The notes under the pieces are model-generated. The model made no database searches. It was not told where the DNA came from and saw only the letters and a list, made by a program, of their open reading frames with translations. From the NCBI GenBank assembly GCA_023433505.1, contig JAEZCO010000021.1:74155-138154 (forward strand): a stretch of DNA of 64,000 nt, read 5' to 3'. Each line of letters opens with the position of its first letter. Within the stretch, counting starts at the first letter, position 1. Position numbers and translations under genes: made by a program. This DNA is from Bacillota bacterium. GTDB lineage: Bacteria > Bacillota > Clostridia > Acetivibrionales > DTU013. Shown here one piece after another: positions 42,698-51,123 of this stretch.

Positions 42698-44092
42698 ATG
42701 GCTAGTGAATTTGATTATGACGTATTGATAATAGGCGCTGGTCCCGGCGGGTACGTAGCTGCAATAAGAGCTTCCCAACTCGGCTTGAAGGCTGCTGTTG
42801 TGGAGAAGGATAAACCAGGAGGGGTTTGCCTCAATATAGGCTGCATCCCATCAAAAGCCTTGATCCATCAGGCGGGGATCTTCAGCTCCATCCCTGCGCT
42901 GGAAGGCATGGGCCTCAGCGTAGACCGCAGTACCCTTGATTACTCAAAGGTATATGAAAAATCCAGGGCCGCGGCAGATACGCTTTCCCGAGGCGTGCAA
43001 TTCCTTCTTAAGAAAAACAATGTCGAGTTGATTTCCGGTGAAGCTGTGATTGACTCTCCTCACGGAGTCTTGCTGAAAGACGGCAAAAAAATAACCGCCG
43101 GCAGCATTATCATCGCAACCGGATCAAGGCCTCGGGAAATTCCGGGGTTTGCCTTTGACGAGGAAATTGTGCTCTCCTCTACCGGCATGCTGATGCAGAA
43201 GAGCCTCCCTAAAAGCCTTCTCATCCTGGGCAGCGGTGCAATCGGAGTGGAATTTGCTTACATTATGAATGCCTTCGGTGTTGAAGTGCACCTGGTTGAA
43301 ATGCTGGACCGGATTCTGCCCGTAGAAGACAGCGAGGTTGTAGAGGTACTGGCCAGGTCTTTCCGGAGACGCGGGATTCAAATGTATACCTCAACGAAAG
43401 CGGTTTCCATGAACAAAACCGCAGCCGGCGCGGAAGTAGTCCTGGAAGACAAAGCCGGAAAGCGTAAGACACTCACAGTGGAAAAGCTGCTGGTGTCGGT
43501 GGGCCGTGCGCCGAATACAGAAACTATCGGTCTGGATAAAATAGGCCTCAAGACGGAAAAAGGCTTTATTCCCGTAGGTGATTATTACTGCACCTCGGTG
43601 TCCGGGGTATATGCGATCGGAGATGTTGTAGCCTCGCCGCTTCTGGCGCATGTAGCCTCAAAAGAGGGAGAAATCGCCGTGGAATATATTGCAGGCAAAG
43701 CCAGTGAAAAGAAAATCAACCTTCTTGAAATTCCCGGGGCAACCTATTGTGAGCCTCAGATTGGCAGCTTCGGACCCACTGAGGAAAAGCTCCGTGAAAA
43801 GAATATCCCTTATAAGAAATCAACCTTTCCTTACCGCGGCGCCGGAAAGTCCGTAGCCACAGAGCATCCAGACGGGTTGGTGAAGATATTGAGCGATACG
43901 TCCACCGGTGAACTGCTTGGCGTTCATATTGTCGGAGCCGAGGCAACAGAATTGATCCATGAGCTGCTGCTGGCGAAAAAGTCGGAATTGCTGCCGGAAG
44001 ACGTCTCCTCCATGATACACGCCCATCCCACGCTTTCCGAAACACTCCTGGAAGCTATGCGCGCGGTGGAAGACAGGGCTATTCACGCATGA
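42698..44092 (+). CDS. lpdA: Dihydrolipoyl dehydrogenase, E3 component
   Basis: 464-residue flavoprotein that reoxidises the lipoyl group with NAD+. The FAD-binding GAGPGGYVAA, redox disulfide GGVCLNIGCIPSK (Cys44 and Cys49), NAD site LGSGAIGVEFA, and the C-terminal active-site His in HAHPTLSETL are all intact. It is the last gene of the PDH operon and is followed by the IS256-type element, which marks the edge of this operon. A GAAAGGA-like site precedes the ATG. Confidence 0.95.
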   Translation: MASEFDYDVLIIGAGPGGYVAAIRASQLGLKAAVVEKDKPGGVCLNIGCIPSKALIHQAGIFSSIPALEGMGLSVDRSTLDYSKVYEKSRAAADTLSRGVQFLLKKNNVELISGEAVIDSPHGVLLKDGKKITAGSIIIATGSRPREIPGFAFDEEIVLSSTGMLMQKSLPKSLLILGSGAIGVEFAYIMNAFGVEVHLVEMLDRILPVEDSEVVEVLARSFRRRGIQMYTSTKAVSMNKTAAGAEVVLEDKAGKRKTLTVEKLLVSVGRAPNTETIGLDKIGLKTEKGFIPVGDYYCTSVSGVYAIGDVVASPLLAHVASKEGEIAVEYIAGKASEKKINLLEIPGATYCEPQIGSFGPTEEKLREKNIPYKKSTFPYRGAGKSVATEHPDGLVKILSDTSTGELLGVHIVGAEATELIHELLLAKKSELLPEDVSSMIHAHPTLSETLLEAMRAVEDRAIHA

Positions 44093-44252
44093 TCGCGGAG
44101 AAAGCAAAACCGGGCAAAACAAACTTACCAAGCACCGGTGAAAGCAACTTACGTTAAATTTTTCTATAAATGAAGTCTTGGAGTGCCGAGCCCGTCACAA
44201 ATGCAGGCTGCATTTGCGGAAAAAGGAGCCTGTGAAGAAAAGTCTGTAAAAT

Positions 44253-44294
44253 AGGCCTTCTATGATAAAATATAAAATCATAGGAGGCTTTTTT
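44253..44294 (+). terminator. Terminator hairpin inside the left element end
   Basis: GCCTTCTATGAT, a ten-base A/T loop, ATCATAGGAGGC, then TTTTTT. It lies directly before the transposase remnant and would stop read-through from the PDH operon. Confidence 0.8.
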
Positions 44295-44940
44295 ATGGCA
44301 AAAAGAACATTATTGCGAGCCTGCTACAGGAGTACGACATCAAGTCCGCTGATGACATCCAGGAAGCACTGAAGGATCTGCTTGGCGGGACCCTACAGTC
44401 TATGCTTGAAGCAGAAATGGATGATCATCTGGGATATGCCCCGTATGAGCGAGTAGACAACACCAATGCCCGCAACGGAAAGAAGAGCAAAACAATCCGC
44501 AGCAAGTATGTGTGAAACGGACATCGAAGTCCCCCAGGATCGAGAGAGTTCCTTTGAGCCCAAAGTAGTCCGGAAACGCCAAAAAGACATTTCCGGGATC
44601 GAAGACAAAATCATTGCCATGTATGCAAAAGGTCTTACAACAAGACAAATATCGGAGCAAATCGAAGACATTTACGGGTTTGAAGTCAGTGAGGGGATGG
44701 TATCCGACATTACCGACAAGTTGCTTCCCGAAATTGATGCATGGAAAAAGCGACCGCTTTCCAGCATTTATCCCATCGTCTTCATAGATGCGTACATTTT
44801 TCTGTTCGAGACAACAACGTGATCCGAAAACTTGCAGCCTACACCATTTTAGGAATCACTGATTCTGGGCATAAAGAAGTTCTATCTATCCAGGTTTATG
44901 GTGAACTATCAATCATGTATGAGGGCGGACTGCCCCAGTA
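44295..44940 (+). pseudogene. IS256-family transposase, N-terminal half with frameshifts
   Basis: Joined frames give a Mutator/IS256 transposase start (QEYDIKSADDIQEALKDLLG, MLEAEMDDHLGYAPYERVD, NGKKSKTIRSKYG), then ETDIEVPQDRESSFEPKVV, ISGIEDKIIAMYAKGLTTRQ, VSEGMVSDITDKLLPEIDAW. The expected FIDAIHF with the first catalytic Asp follows, then KLAAYTILGITDSGHKEVLS. Single-base shifts occur near 44304, 44511 and 44793. The last 180 or so residues, with the remaining catalytic acids, are absent. The gene is dead. Confidence 0.9.
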
Positions 44941-44947
44941 GCAAAAA

Positions 44948-45010
44948 GCAAACGCCGGTCAAGAGTAAATAAACGCCCTTTATCAAGGGCGCTCTTGACA
45001 TGCCGTTTGC
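44948..45010. terminator. Large hairpin with nested stem after the transposase remnant
   Basis: GCAAACGCCGGTCAAGAG pairs imperfectly with CTCTTGACATGCCGTTTGC. Inside is GCCCTT-TATC-AAGGGC. TTTT follows on the plus strand and a run of A precedes, so it can work in both directions. Confidence 0.7.
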
Positions 45011-45032
45011 TTTTCCTATATATTGTAATCAT

Positions 45033-45063
45033 GGCTTGTAAGCCAAATTCTGGCTCACAAGCC
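45033..45063. promoter_or_regulatory. 12-bp inverted repeat upstream of the MFS leader ORF
   Basis: GGCTTGTAAGCC and GGCTCACAAGCC are inverse copies with one mismatch and a 7-base loop. There is no U-run. It may be an operator or part of an attenuation structure for the transporter gene. Confidence 0.5.
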
Positions 45064-45129
45064 CTAATAAGAGATAGTTTAAATATCATTTAGGTTTGTC
45101 TTTACTGATATAAACCAGGAGGATTAAAT

Positions 45130-45216
45130 ATGTATTCAGCACTCATAAAAAAATCAGAGCAATCGGTTACTGCCGGCGAATGGGCAATAGAAAGGAGTGA
45201 TGTTTTACATTCATAG
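45130..45216 (+). CDS. Short upstream ORF (28 residues), possible leader peptide
   Basis: MYSALIKKSEQSVTAGEWAI and eight further residues ending LHS. GGAGG lies 7 bases before the ATG, a far better site than that of the MFS gene. A second mini-ORF (MKV, 45234-45245) with AAAGGAG follows. Leader-peptide control of the efflux gene is possible, as known for some resistance genes, but is only inferred. Confidence 0.4.
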   Translation: MYSALIKKSEQSVTAGEWAIERSDVLHS

Positions 45217-45270
45217 AAAGGAGATACGGAAGAATGAAGGTTTAAGAGGCATTCTTTTGTTATAAAACAT

Positions 45271-46548
45271 ATGAAGAACAATCATCCCTTATTCCATACT
45301 TTACGAATGGTTAAGGGTAATCAACGGGCTTGTTTAGTTACCGAGCCTTTATGGTCGGTTCCATATAATCTTTTTTTACCATTTGTTTCGGTCTACATGG
45401 CGGCAATCGGTTTGAAGGATGCTCAGATCGGTATGGTTGCAAGCTTTGGGTTAGTGATGCAGTTTCTATGGTCATTATTATCTGGGGCAATCGTTGATAA
45501 ATATGGCAGACGCAAGGCTATGTTTGTCTTTGGCCTGCTTAGCTGGTCTATCCCATGTTTGATTTGGGCTGTTTCGCATGGGTATTGGTTCTTTATAATA
45601 GCTATCCTTTTCAACAGTATGTGGCGTGTGACCGGTAACAGCTTCAGCTGTTTGATTGTAGAGGATGGGGATAACAATCAACTTATTAATCTCTACACAC
45701 TCTTTAATATGATCGGGTTATTAGTGGGATTTATCTCACCGATAATGGGCCTTCTCATTGACCGGTTTACTCTAGTACCTATCATCAGGGCATTATATCT
45801 GGCATCCATGGTTATGGTAACTGTTAAATTTATGCTGCAATACCGCTTACTTCACGAGAGTGATACAGGTATGCATCGGATTGAAGAGTGCAGTAACAAA
45901 TCCCTATGGAAGCTGACCTTTAGGGGGTGGAATACGTTTATACAGGCATTTCGCCAAACTAAATTAGTATGGTATATGACGGTGGTTATTCTTATGAACT
46001 GCGTCACAATCGTGCAGGCTACTTTCTGGCCGCTGTTTATAACATCTGCTTATAGTGTCAGTGCTTCGATGATCTCAGTTTTTCCGATGGTTAAAGCTGT
46101 TACATCAATAATCATTTATCTGACGGTCACTTCAAGGATCACGCTCAGCTCAATCAAAAATCCAATGTTAACAGGGCTTGCCGTATCACTGCTGGGATTA
46201 ATGGTATTACTGGTATTCCAGCCCTTTGGTGCCGCAGCGATTGTTGCAGTATTTTTTTCGGCTGTATGTGATGCTTTTGCCGCTGCCATCCTTAATCCTT
46301 TGTTTGATTCATTGTTATCGGTCAGCATTCCGGCAAATGAACGGGCACGTGTTAACAGTTTGATAACTTCTATGATACTGCTGATCAGTATCCCGATCGG
46401 AGCAATCGCAGGTATGCTTTCAGAGCATAACCGCATGTTTCCACTCATGCTGAACTGTTTTCTGATCATAGTAGCAACTCTGTTAGTATTATTCCTAATG
46501 AAGACAGCAAAAACTAAAGAAAGTAACAATTTATCAGAGTATTCCTGA
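45271..46548 (+). CDS. MFS transporter carried within the IS256-type element
   Basis: 425 residues with about 12 membrane segments and the MFS loop SGAIVDKYGRRKAMFVFGLL at about 70-90. It ends with a short charged tail. Substrate unknown; drug or metabolite efflux is likely. No ribosome-binding site is seen directly before the ATG. AAGAGG is 21 bases away, and short ORFs lie upstream, so translation may be coupled or regulated. Codon use is more AT-rich than in the neighbours, and element ends flank it, which suggests recent transfer. Confidence 0.85.
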   Translation: MKNNHPLFHTLRMVKGNQRACLVTEPLWSVPYNLFLPFVSVYMAAIGLKDAQIGMVASFGLVMQFLWSLLSGAIVDKYGRRKAMFVFGLLSWSIPCLIWAVSHGYWFFIIAILFNSMWRVTGNSFSCLIVEDGDNNQLINLYTLFNMIGLLVGFISPIMGLLIDRFTLVPIIRALYLASMVMVTVKFMLQYRLLHESDTGMHRIEECSNKSLWKLTFRGWNTFIQAFRQTKLVWYMTVVILMNCVTIVQATFWPLFITSAYSVSASMISVFPMVKAVTSIIIYLTVTSRITLSSIKNPMLTGLAVSLLGLMVLLVFQPFGAAAIVAVFFSAVCDAFAAAILNPLFDSLLSVSIPANERARVNSLITSMILLISIPIGAIAGMLSEHNRMFPLMLNCFLIIVATLLVLFLMKTAKTKESNNLSEYS

Positions 46549-46581
46549 CATGTTGTTAATTATTGGTTATAGTGTTTTCAT

Positions 46582-46609
46582 GGATAGGTTGAATTAAAAC
46601 AGCCTATCC
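46582..46609 (+). terminator. Weak terminator after the MFS gene
   Basis: GGATAGG and CCTATCC form a 7-bp stem with a 14-base loop, followed by TTAATCTTATT. It lies 33 bases after the MFS stop, just inside the right element end. Confidence 0.45.
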
Positions 46610-46659
46610 TTAATCTTATTATCATAGAAAGTCATTTACAGACTTTTCTTCACACAGTC

Positions 46660-46870
46660 GGAAAAAGCATAAGTAACCTTCCGGGTGCTTCTGCCTCGGT
46701 TTCCCTGACTGACCTTTAATGATGGCCGAGACGCCAACAGCAGTCCGGGAATGACATTCCAGCGAGTCTTTGTCATTCCGGGGGGGCCTTGGAGTAACGG
46801 GGGAAGCTATTCCCACCGTACTCACCTGTCGTTTTGCCCATGCTATCCGGCAAAATCTCCGAAAACAGCG
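46660..46870. other. Intergenic region with a hairpin repeat
   Basis: Contains CCGGGAATGACA and TTGTCATTCCGG (about 46745-46782), an inverted repeat of the common GTCATTCC type. I see no gene in it. Confidence 0.45.
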
Positions 46871-47008
46871 TTAAGATTTTTTATTCTTAACTTTACCTTC
46901 GCCTTCCATTTGCTTTATTTCGGCTTCCGATTTTTTATAAAATTTTTCAATGTATTCCTTGTTTTTCGGAAGATTCTCGTCAACCTTCTTTTTGCTGCCC
47001 ATTTTCAT
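46871..47008 (-). CDS. Small lysine- and glutamate-rich protein (45 residues)
   Basis: The product starts MKMGSKKKVDENLPKNKEYI, continues EKFYKKSEAEIKQMEGEGKV and ends KNKKS. It is highly charged and probably helical. GGGAG lies 4 bases from the first ATG (47008) and 10 from the second (47002). Codon use looks real, and the frame is bounded by a clear stop. I know no function. It is upstream of nothing on its strand, with the next gene 84 bases away on the 5' side. Confidence 0.6.
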   Translation of the reverse strand: MKMGSKKKVDENLPKNKEYIEKFYKKSEAEIKQMEGEGKVKNKKS

Positions 47009-47092
47009 CACTCTCCCTGGACATTATTTTATCCATAAAGAGCACGATTATTTAAATTTCCATCGATGTTTCAGGCACTATTCCAGCTATTA

Positions 47093-47707
47093 TCAGAACA
47101 TTCCGGGAAACTGCCTGATAATGCCTGCCGTCATGGTATCGGCCATTGCTAACGCCTGCTTCTCTATTTCATCAAAGGTTGCAATGCTCGCCGAATAATC
47201 CTTGTTCAGCATGGCGACCGCTTCAGCCTTGGTCAAGGCCAGATGCCGGTGCAGCATGTCTCTCCAGGCGGCTTGCGACCAATAGGGGTTGATGCTCCCC
47301 AGGTAAGCGGCAATTTCATCGGCATTGGCATACCACCTCTTCTCGGCATCCGCCGCTGCCGCACTGTCACCTGCTTTGGCTGCTTTGACAAGCTGAGCGG
47401 CTATAACCAGATGGCTTGTAAACAAATCGGCAAATTTTTTCGCCGCTTCATTCCCATAATAGACGCTTAAAACATTTTCAAAATCTACCGGATTCCGCAG
47501 CAGCCGTCGGGTCGAATAGTCTGCATCCGGCATAGCGAAAACGATACCGGAGATTACCAGTCTTGTCCAAAATACATGCTGCTCCCAAAGCATACGGATG
47601 TGATTTGACAGCTCCAGCGCAGCCCTGCTTATTCCCTGGACTGAAGGGTAATAATTCGGAACCGGATATGAATATCCCAACCTGGGACATATACCAGTAA
47701 ATGGCAT
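47093..47707 (-). CDS. Conserved helical protein of unknown function
   Basis: 204 residues, rich in Ala, Leu, Trp and His, with no membrane segment clear enough to call. Motifs are LSNHIRMLWEQHVFWTRLVI, RRLLRNPVDFENVL, FADLFTSHLVIAAQLVKAAK, RWYANADEIAAYLGSINPYW and MLHRHLALTKAEAVAMLNKD. I recall similar unnamed proteins in Bacillus and Clostridia, sometimes wrongly labelled acetylglutamate kinase, but I cannot assign a function. The conserved His residues (NHIR, SHLV, RHLA) on helices suggest a metal-binding four-helix bundle. GGAG lies 9 bases before the ATG. Confidence 0.7.
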   Translation of the reverse strand: MPFTGICPRLGYSYPVPNYYPSVQGISRAALELSNHIRMLWEQHVFWTRLVISGIVFAMPDADYSTRRLLRNPVDFENVLSVYYGNEAAKKFADLFTSHLVIAAQLVKAAKAGDSAAAADAEKRWYANADEIAAYLGSINPYWSQAAWRDMLHRHLALTKAEAVAMLNKDYSASIATFDEIEKQALAMADTMTAGIIRQFPGMF

Positions 47708-47893
47708 GATGAATCACTCCACAACATAAGATAGGATCAATATATGATTATGTAAATCAAAAGGTTCAAAATCCGGATCAAACTCCCAGCTACCGCACTT
47801 GATATTTTGGTAAATATGTCCGATAATAAAAAAGGATATCTGATAAGAATGAAAGAAAGCAAGAAAATAAAAATAAGAAGAAGAGTAGATAAA

Positions 47894-48649
47894 ATGAACT
47901 TTCTTAGTGCAATGGACTTATCCGCATTTCAATGGGCTTTACTGATTGCCGCGGCTTTTTTGGTGGGGTTCTCAAAAACGGGGATCAACGGTTTGATGAT
48001 GCTTGTCATCCCCATTCTGGCAAGTGTTTTCGGAGGAAAGGAATCTACCGGCGTCATCCTGCCCATGTTGATTGCCGGAGATATCTTCGCTGTGTGGTAT
48101 TACCACAGGCATGCAGATTGGAATAACATCAAAAAGCTGCTGCCATGGTCATTAGCCGGAATAATCTCCGGCGCCGTCGTCGGCAATTATATCAACGATA
48201 CCCAGTTTAAGGCTTTGATTGCAATCTTGGTTTTGATATGCCTGATTATATTGATCTATATGGAGAAGAAGGGCGATAGCATTAAGGTTCCCGAGAAAAC
48301 GTGGTTCTTCGCCTTAATGGGGGTAGCCTCCGGTTTTGCATCCATGATCGGCAATGCGGCCGGCCCCATTTTCAGCATTTATCTCCTGTCCAAGGGCTTT
48401 AAGAAAAATGATTTTATGGGGACCAGCGCCTGGTTCTTTTTTCTGATTAATTTGACCAAGCTCCCTTTTCAGGTCTTCTACTGGCATAATGTCACCGGCG
48501 GCAGGCTGCTGACCACGGGCATCATGCTTCCTGCCATTGCCGGAGGCGCGCTTCTGGGAGCTGTTGTCATCAAGAAAATCAATGAAAAGCCTTTCCGCTA
48601 TATTGTACTGGCCATGACGGCTATCACTGCAGTAAGGCTTTTCATGTAA
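47894..48649 (+). CDS. Sulfite exporter TauE/SafE family membrane protein
   Basis: About 251 residues with eight hydrophobic segments. The typical repeat GFSKTGINGLMMLVIPILAS (about 23-42) and the second-half GFASMIGNAAGPIFSIYLLS with FMGTSAWFFFLINLTKLPFQ mark the family. It is in the cytoplasmic membrane and probably exports or imports small organic or sulfur anions. The open frame starts at 47807, but the ATG at 47894 gives the expected N-terminus. The ribosome-binding site is weak (AAGAAGAG). Confidence 0.88.
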   Translation: MNFLSAMDLSAFQWALLIAAAFLVGFSKTGINGLMMLVIPILASVFGGKESTGVILPMLIAGDIFAVWYYHRHADWNNIKKLLPWSLAGIISGAVVGNYINDTQFKALIAILVLICLIILIYMEKKGDSIKVPEKTWFFALMGVASGFASMIGNAAGPIFSIYLLSKGFKKNDFMGTSAWFFFLINLTKLPFQVFYWHNVTGGRLLTTGIMLPAIAGGALLGAVVIKKINEKPFRYIVLAMTAITAVRLFM

Positions 48650-48674
48650 AAAACTTGCTGTCGTATGGAATATT

Positions 48675-49619
48675 TCAGCCCAGCAATGCTTCTTCCCGTT
48701 CCCTGAAATACCTGGCTGTCTGCTGGACAAGCTTATCCAACTGGGCCTTGTCGGGCATGCCGTTCATTGCAGGATAGGGATCTCCCCCTGGACCCAGCGG
48801 TTCGGGAGTAACAAACCTGCCTGCCCTGTTATAGCCTATGAGATACAAAGCCATTATAATTGTATCAAGGTCCAGGGAACCCTCCCCTAATGCACAGCGG
48901 TTACTGTCGGCCATATGAAGGTTTACCAGCATCTCGCCTGCATTCACCAGGGCCTCACCGATATGGGACTCTTCTACCTGCATGTGGTAGACGTCTCCGT
49001 TAATATGCTTCACACCGGGATGATTTACCGCATTGATATAACTCTTGGCCTCTTCAAACGTGTGAATGAAGCTTGCTTCAGCAGAACGTATGGGCTCAAT
49101 TGCAGCTTTTACACCATGCTTTGTAAACAGGTCGGCTACAATCTGCAAAGTTTCAACGCTGCGCTGGAATTCCGTTGAGTCATAAGGCTGCGGACGCCCA
49201 ACCGCTCCGGGAACAACCAGTAGGTATGCCCCGCCTGCTTCTGCGGTAAATTCTATTTCTCTTTTCAAATAATCCAACGCTGCCTGTCGTTGAATCGCCC
49301 GGTTGCTGGAGAGGTCATTATCGGCGGAAAACATGCCGCAAACGCCGCCCACCTTTATGCCATAGCTGTCAAGGGTCTTCAAGGTTTCCTTTTTCTTGTA
49401 GCCAAGGTCCGGACCGTAATGATTTCCATGGAGCTCGATAAAATCAATGCCAGCCTTGCTGAGGCGGTTTGCAGATTCTGCAAGGGACTCTATTCCAAAG
49501 CCCCAGTTGCTCCAGGAAAGATTGAGCTTTTGCTTCAGTTTTTCCGGGGAGTTCCTTTTCATTTCTTCAAAGGCAAGGCGGATCTTTTCATTTTTCACTT
49601 CATAATTTTGTTTTGTCAT
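48675..49619 (-). CDS. Sugar phosphate isomerase/epimerase (AP endonuclease 2 TIM barrel)
   Basis: About 314 residues from the ATG at 49619, with GGAG 8 bases away. Barrel motifs are GIDFIELHGNHYGPDLGY, GGAYLLVVPGAVGRPQPYDS, AAIEPIRSAEASFIHTFEEA with a metal-binding Glu, VKHINGDVYHMQVEES with Asp and His, and LVNLHMADSNR followed by LGEGSLDLD, and FVTPEPLGPGGDPYPA. This fits xylose-isomerase-like epimerases such as those for psicose or tagatose, or inositol catabolic isomerases. It lies downstream of the phosphomannose-isomerase-like gene under likely LacI control. Confidence 0.88.
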   Translation of the reverse strand: MTKQNYEVKNEKIRLAFEEMKRNSPEKLKQKLNLSWSNWGFGIESLAESANRLSKAGIDFIELHGNHYGPDLGYKKKETLKTLDSYGIKVGGVCGMFSADNDLSSNRAIQRQAALDYLKREIEFTAEAGGAYLLVVPGAVGRPQPYDSTEFQRSVETLQIVADLFTKHGVKAAIEPIRSAEASFIHTFEEAKSYINAVNHPGVKHINGDVYHMQVEESHIGEALVNAGEMLVNLHMADSNRCALGEGSLDLDTIIMALYLIGYNRAGRFVTPEPLGPGGDPYPAMNGMPDKAQLDKLVQQTARYFREREEALLG

Positions 49620-49644
49620 TTTCTCATCTCCAATCATAATTAGT

Positions 49645-49746
49645 GGAGTACCTGTGCAAATATAACTTCCCGTACAGGTTTCTGAAAATGTAGTCCATTA
49701 CGGCCGGCATTTTTAAAAAAACGGGAAGTAACATTTGCAGTACTCC
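49645..49746. repeat. Short inverted-repeat element, family A
   Basis: The left end GGAGTACCTGTGCAAATATAA (with ACTTCCCGT after it) and the right end ACGGGAAGTAACATTTGCAG (with TACTCC) are inverse copies of about 27 bases. The 102-bp whole is an imperfect hairpin. A related element is at 59426-59523, and fragments are at 26425-26445 and 57009-57029. It has MITE-like structure, but no transposase is known for it here. Confidence 0.75.
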
Positions 49747-49758
49747 TGAGTACCGGTG

Positions 49759-50970
49759 CTATCCCTCAACTGTCCTGGGCATATCCGGATGGTTGGGCCC
49801 GAAATGCTTCAGCATGACCAGAGGCTCCCACTTGCTTTCGTTCACGATGGTCACACCTCTTTTTGCAGCCTGCTCGCTGACAAAGTATTCATCCGCGCTC
49901 ATTTGCCCAAACCTCAGCATAATGGCGGCTTCGGCATCATAATTGCCGAATTTGCCGTGTCCCTGGACAAGGATACAGCCATAGGCGGCGTCATCCTTTA
50001 CCACTGCCGATTTGCCGGGCATGACGGTCAATTCCTTCGCTCCGATATAATCGTTGGCATAGGCCACCCACTTTTCAATGTGGTTCTCGTCAGAGTGGCT
50101 GCAAGTGATGGGAGGTCTGTAATAATGCTTCTTGTAATTGGGATCCACATTCTTTTCCCAGTCCATAAGACTCAGAACATAGTCTACATCCCGCTTCTTA
50201 TCATCAGGACAGTTCTCCGTCAGAAATTCATAGGGATAAACCTCGTCGGCGGTTATGTTCTCATAAACGGAGTTTACATCACTGTTCCATTGTGGCTCAT
50301 AGGTCAGATAGGAACCGGGAGCATGGACGACTCCGGGCGGAGTATACCAGCCTGTGCCCAGTTCGATTCTATACGCCCTTGAAAGCTCTGTGATCCTTAT
50401 ATCACGCTTTTCATAATCCAGAAGCCTCTCTCTTACCTGTTCCCTGGTTACATCCGGATCAAAGCCGAAATAGGTATGCGGAAAGCTGCCGCCGTGATTG
50501 TTCAACTGCGGCGGATAATAGTAGGCTTCCGGCTTGCCAAGACGCCCCACCCTTGCCGCCGATTCAAAATCCAGGTGCAGGTGGTGAAAAAGCGGCTCTC
50601 CGTAATCGAAAAACTTGGAGTACATGGGCCATGTGCCGTACTTCTTTTTTAATTCCTCTCCGATGATTTCCGCCCCCAGCTCGTCAACAAAATCCTTCAA
50701 AGAAATCTTGTCTTGAAGGTCATTGCTGACTGCTACATAGCTCATGCCCTCGTCCGGCGGAGCCAGCTCTCCATTCATTGCCGGAATTACCGAGGAAAAC
50801 CACCGCTCCTTGATGGCGCCTCTTTGGGTGCCCAATGCAAAATAATCGTCAGGATGAAGGCGCAGCCTCCGGCCCGCCTTGGAGAAGCGTCTCGGCACAA
50901 ATACGGGGATCAGCCGGAGGACGCCTCCTCCCTTTTCAAAAGATTCTCTGATAGCTGCTTGTTTGCTCAT
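49759..50970 (-). CDS. Cupin-type sugar isomerase (class I phosphomannose-isomerase-like)
   Basis: 403 residues. The centre carries a cupin metal site: EPLFHHLHLDFE and GTGWYTPPGVVHAPGSYLTY with His residues and a following Glu-rich YEPQWNSDVNSVYEN. A second, weaker cupin half near 320-360 has MPGKSAVVKDDAAYGCILVQ and GHGKFG. This pattern is that of type I mannose-6-phosphate isomerase relatives. Activity on a specific sugar cannot be predicted. It is the first gene after the LacI regulator, and a perfect palindromic operator lies 98-115 bases before its start. Confidence 0.75.
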   Translation of the reverse strand: MSKQAAIRESFEKGGGVLRLIPVFVPRRFSKAGRRLRLHPDDYFALGTQRGAIKERWFSSVIPAMNGELAPPDEGMSYVAVSNDLQDKISLKDFVDELGAEIIGEELKKKYGTWPMYSKFFDYGEPLFHHLHLDFESAARVGRLGKPEAYYYPPQLNNHGGSFPHTYFGFDPDVTREQVRERLLDYEKRDIRITELSRAYRIELGTGWYTPPGVVHAPGSYLTYEPQWNSDVNSVYENITADEVYPYEFLTENCPDDKKRDVDYVLSLMDWEKNVDPNYKKHYYRPPITCSHSDENHIEKWVAYANDYIGAKELTVMPGKSAVVKDDAAYGCILVQGHGKFGNYDAEAAIMLRFGQMSADEYFVSEQAAKRGVTIVNESKWEPLVMLKHFGPNHPDMPRTVEG

Positions 50971-51067
50971 TGAACCACTCCTTTCGCTTAGAAAATATAT
51001 TTAATCCCATCTGGCGCTCCACAGGATAATTTCTGTATTGAAATATTCCAAGGAGCACGACACTTTT

Positions 51068-51085
51068 TAGAAAAACGTTTTTCTA
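51068..51085. promoter_or_regulatory. Perfect 18-bp palindromic operator (LacI-type)
   Basis: TAGAAAAACGTTTTTCTA is its own complement. It lies between the lacI-like gene (ends 51124) and the isomerase gene (starts 50970), so it is well placed to repress the isomerase-epimerase pair. Confidence 0.75.
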
Positions 51086-51123
51086 CACTCCATAAACCTT
51101 CTTTGCTTTGATCTTGTCAAATA

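Larger units (their letters stand above)
44226..46658. mobile_element. IS256-type element ends enclosing a transposase remnant and an MFS gene
   Basis: The left end contains TGTGAAGAAAAGTCTGTAAA (44231-44250) and, after a short gap, TTCTATGATAA. The same sequence appears inverted at the right end (46635-46654, with TTATCATAGAA before it). Both ends are flanked by CGGAAAAAG (44217-44225 and 46659-46667), a possible 9-bp target duplication typical in length for IS256. The inside is 2.4 kb instead of about 1.3 kb, with a broken transposase and an MFS transporter gene. The direct repeat is simple in sequence and could be chance. Confidence 0.65.
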
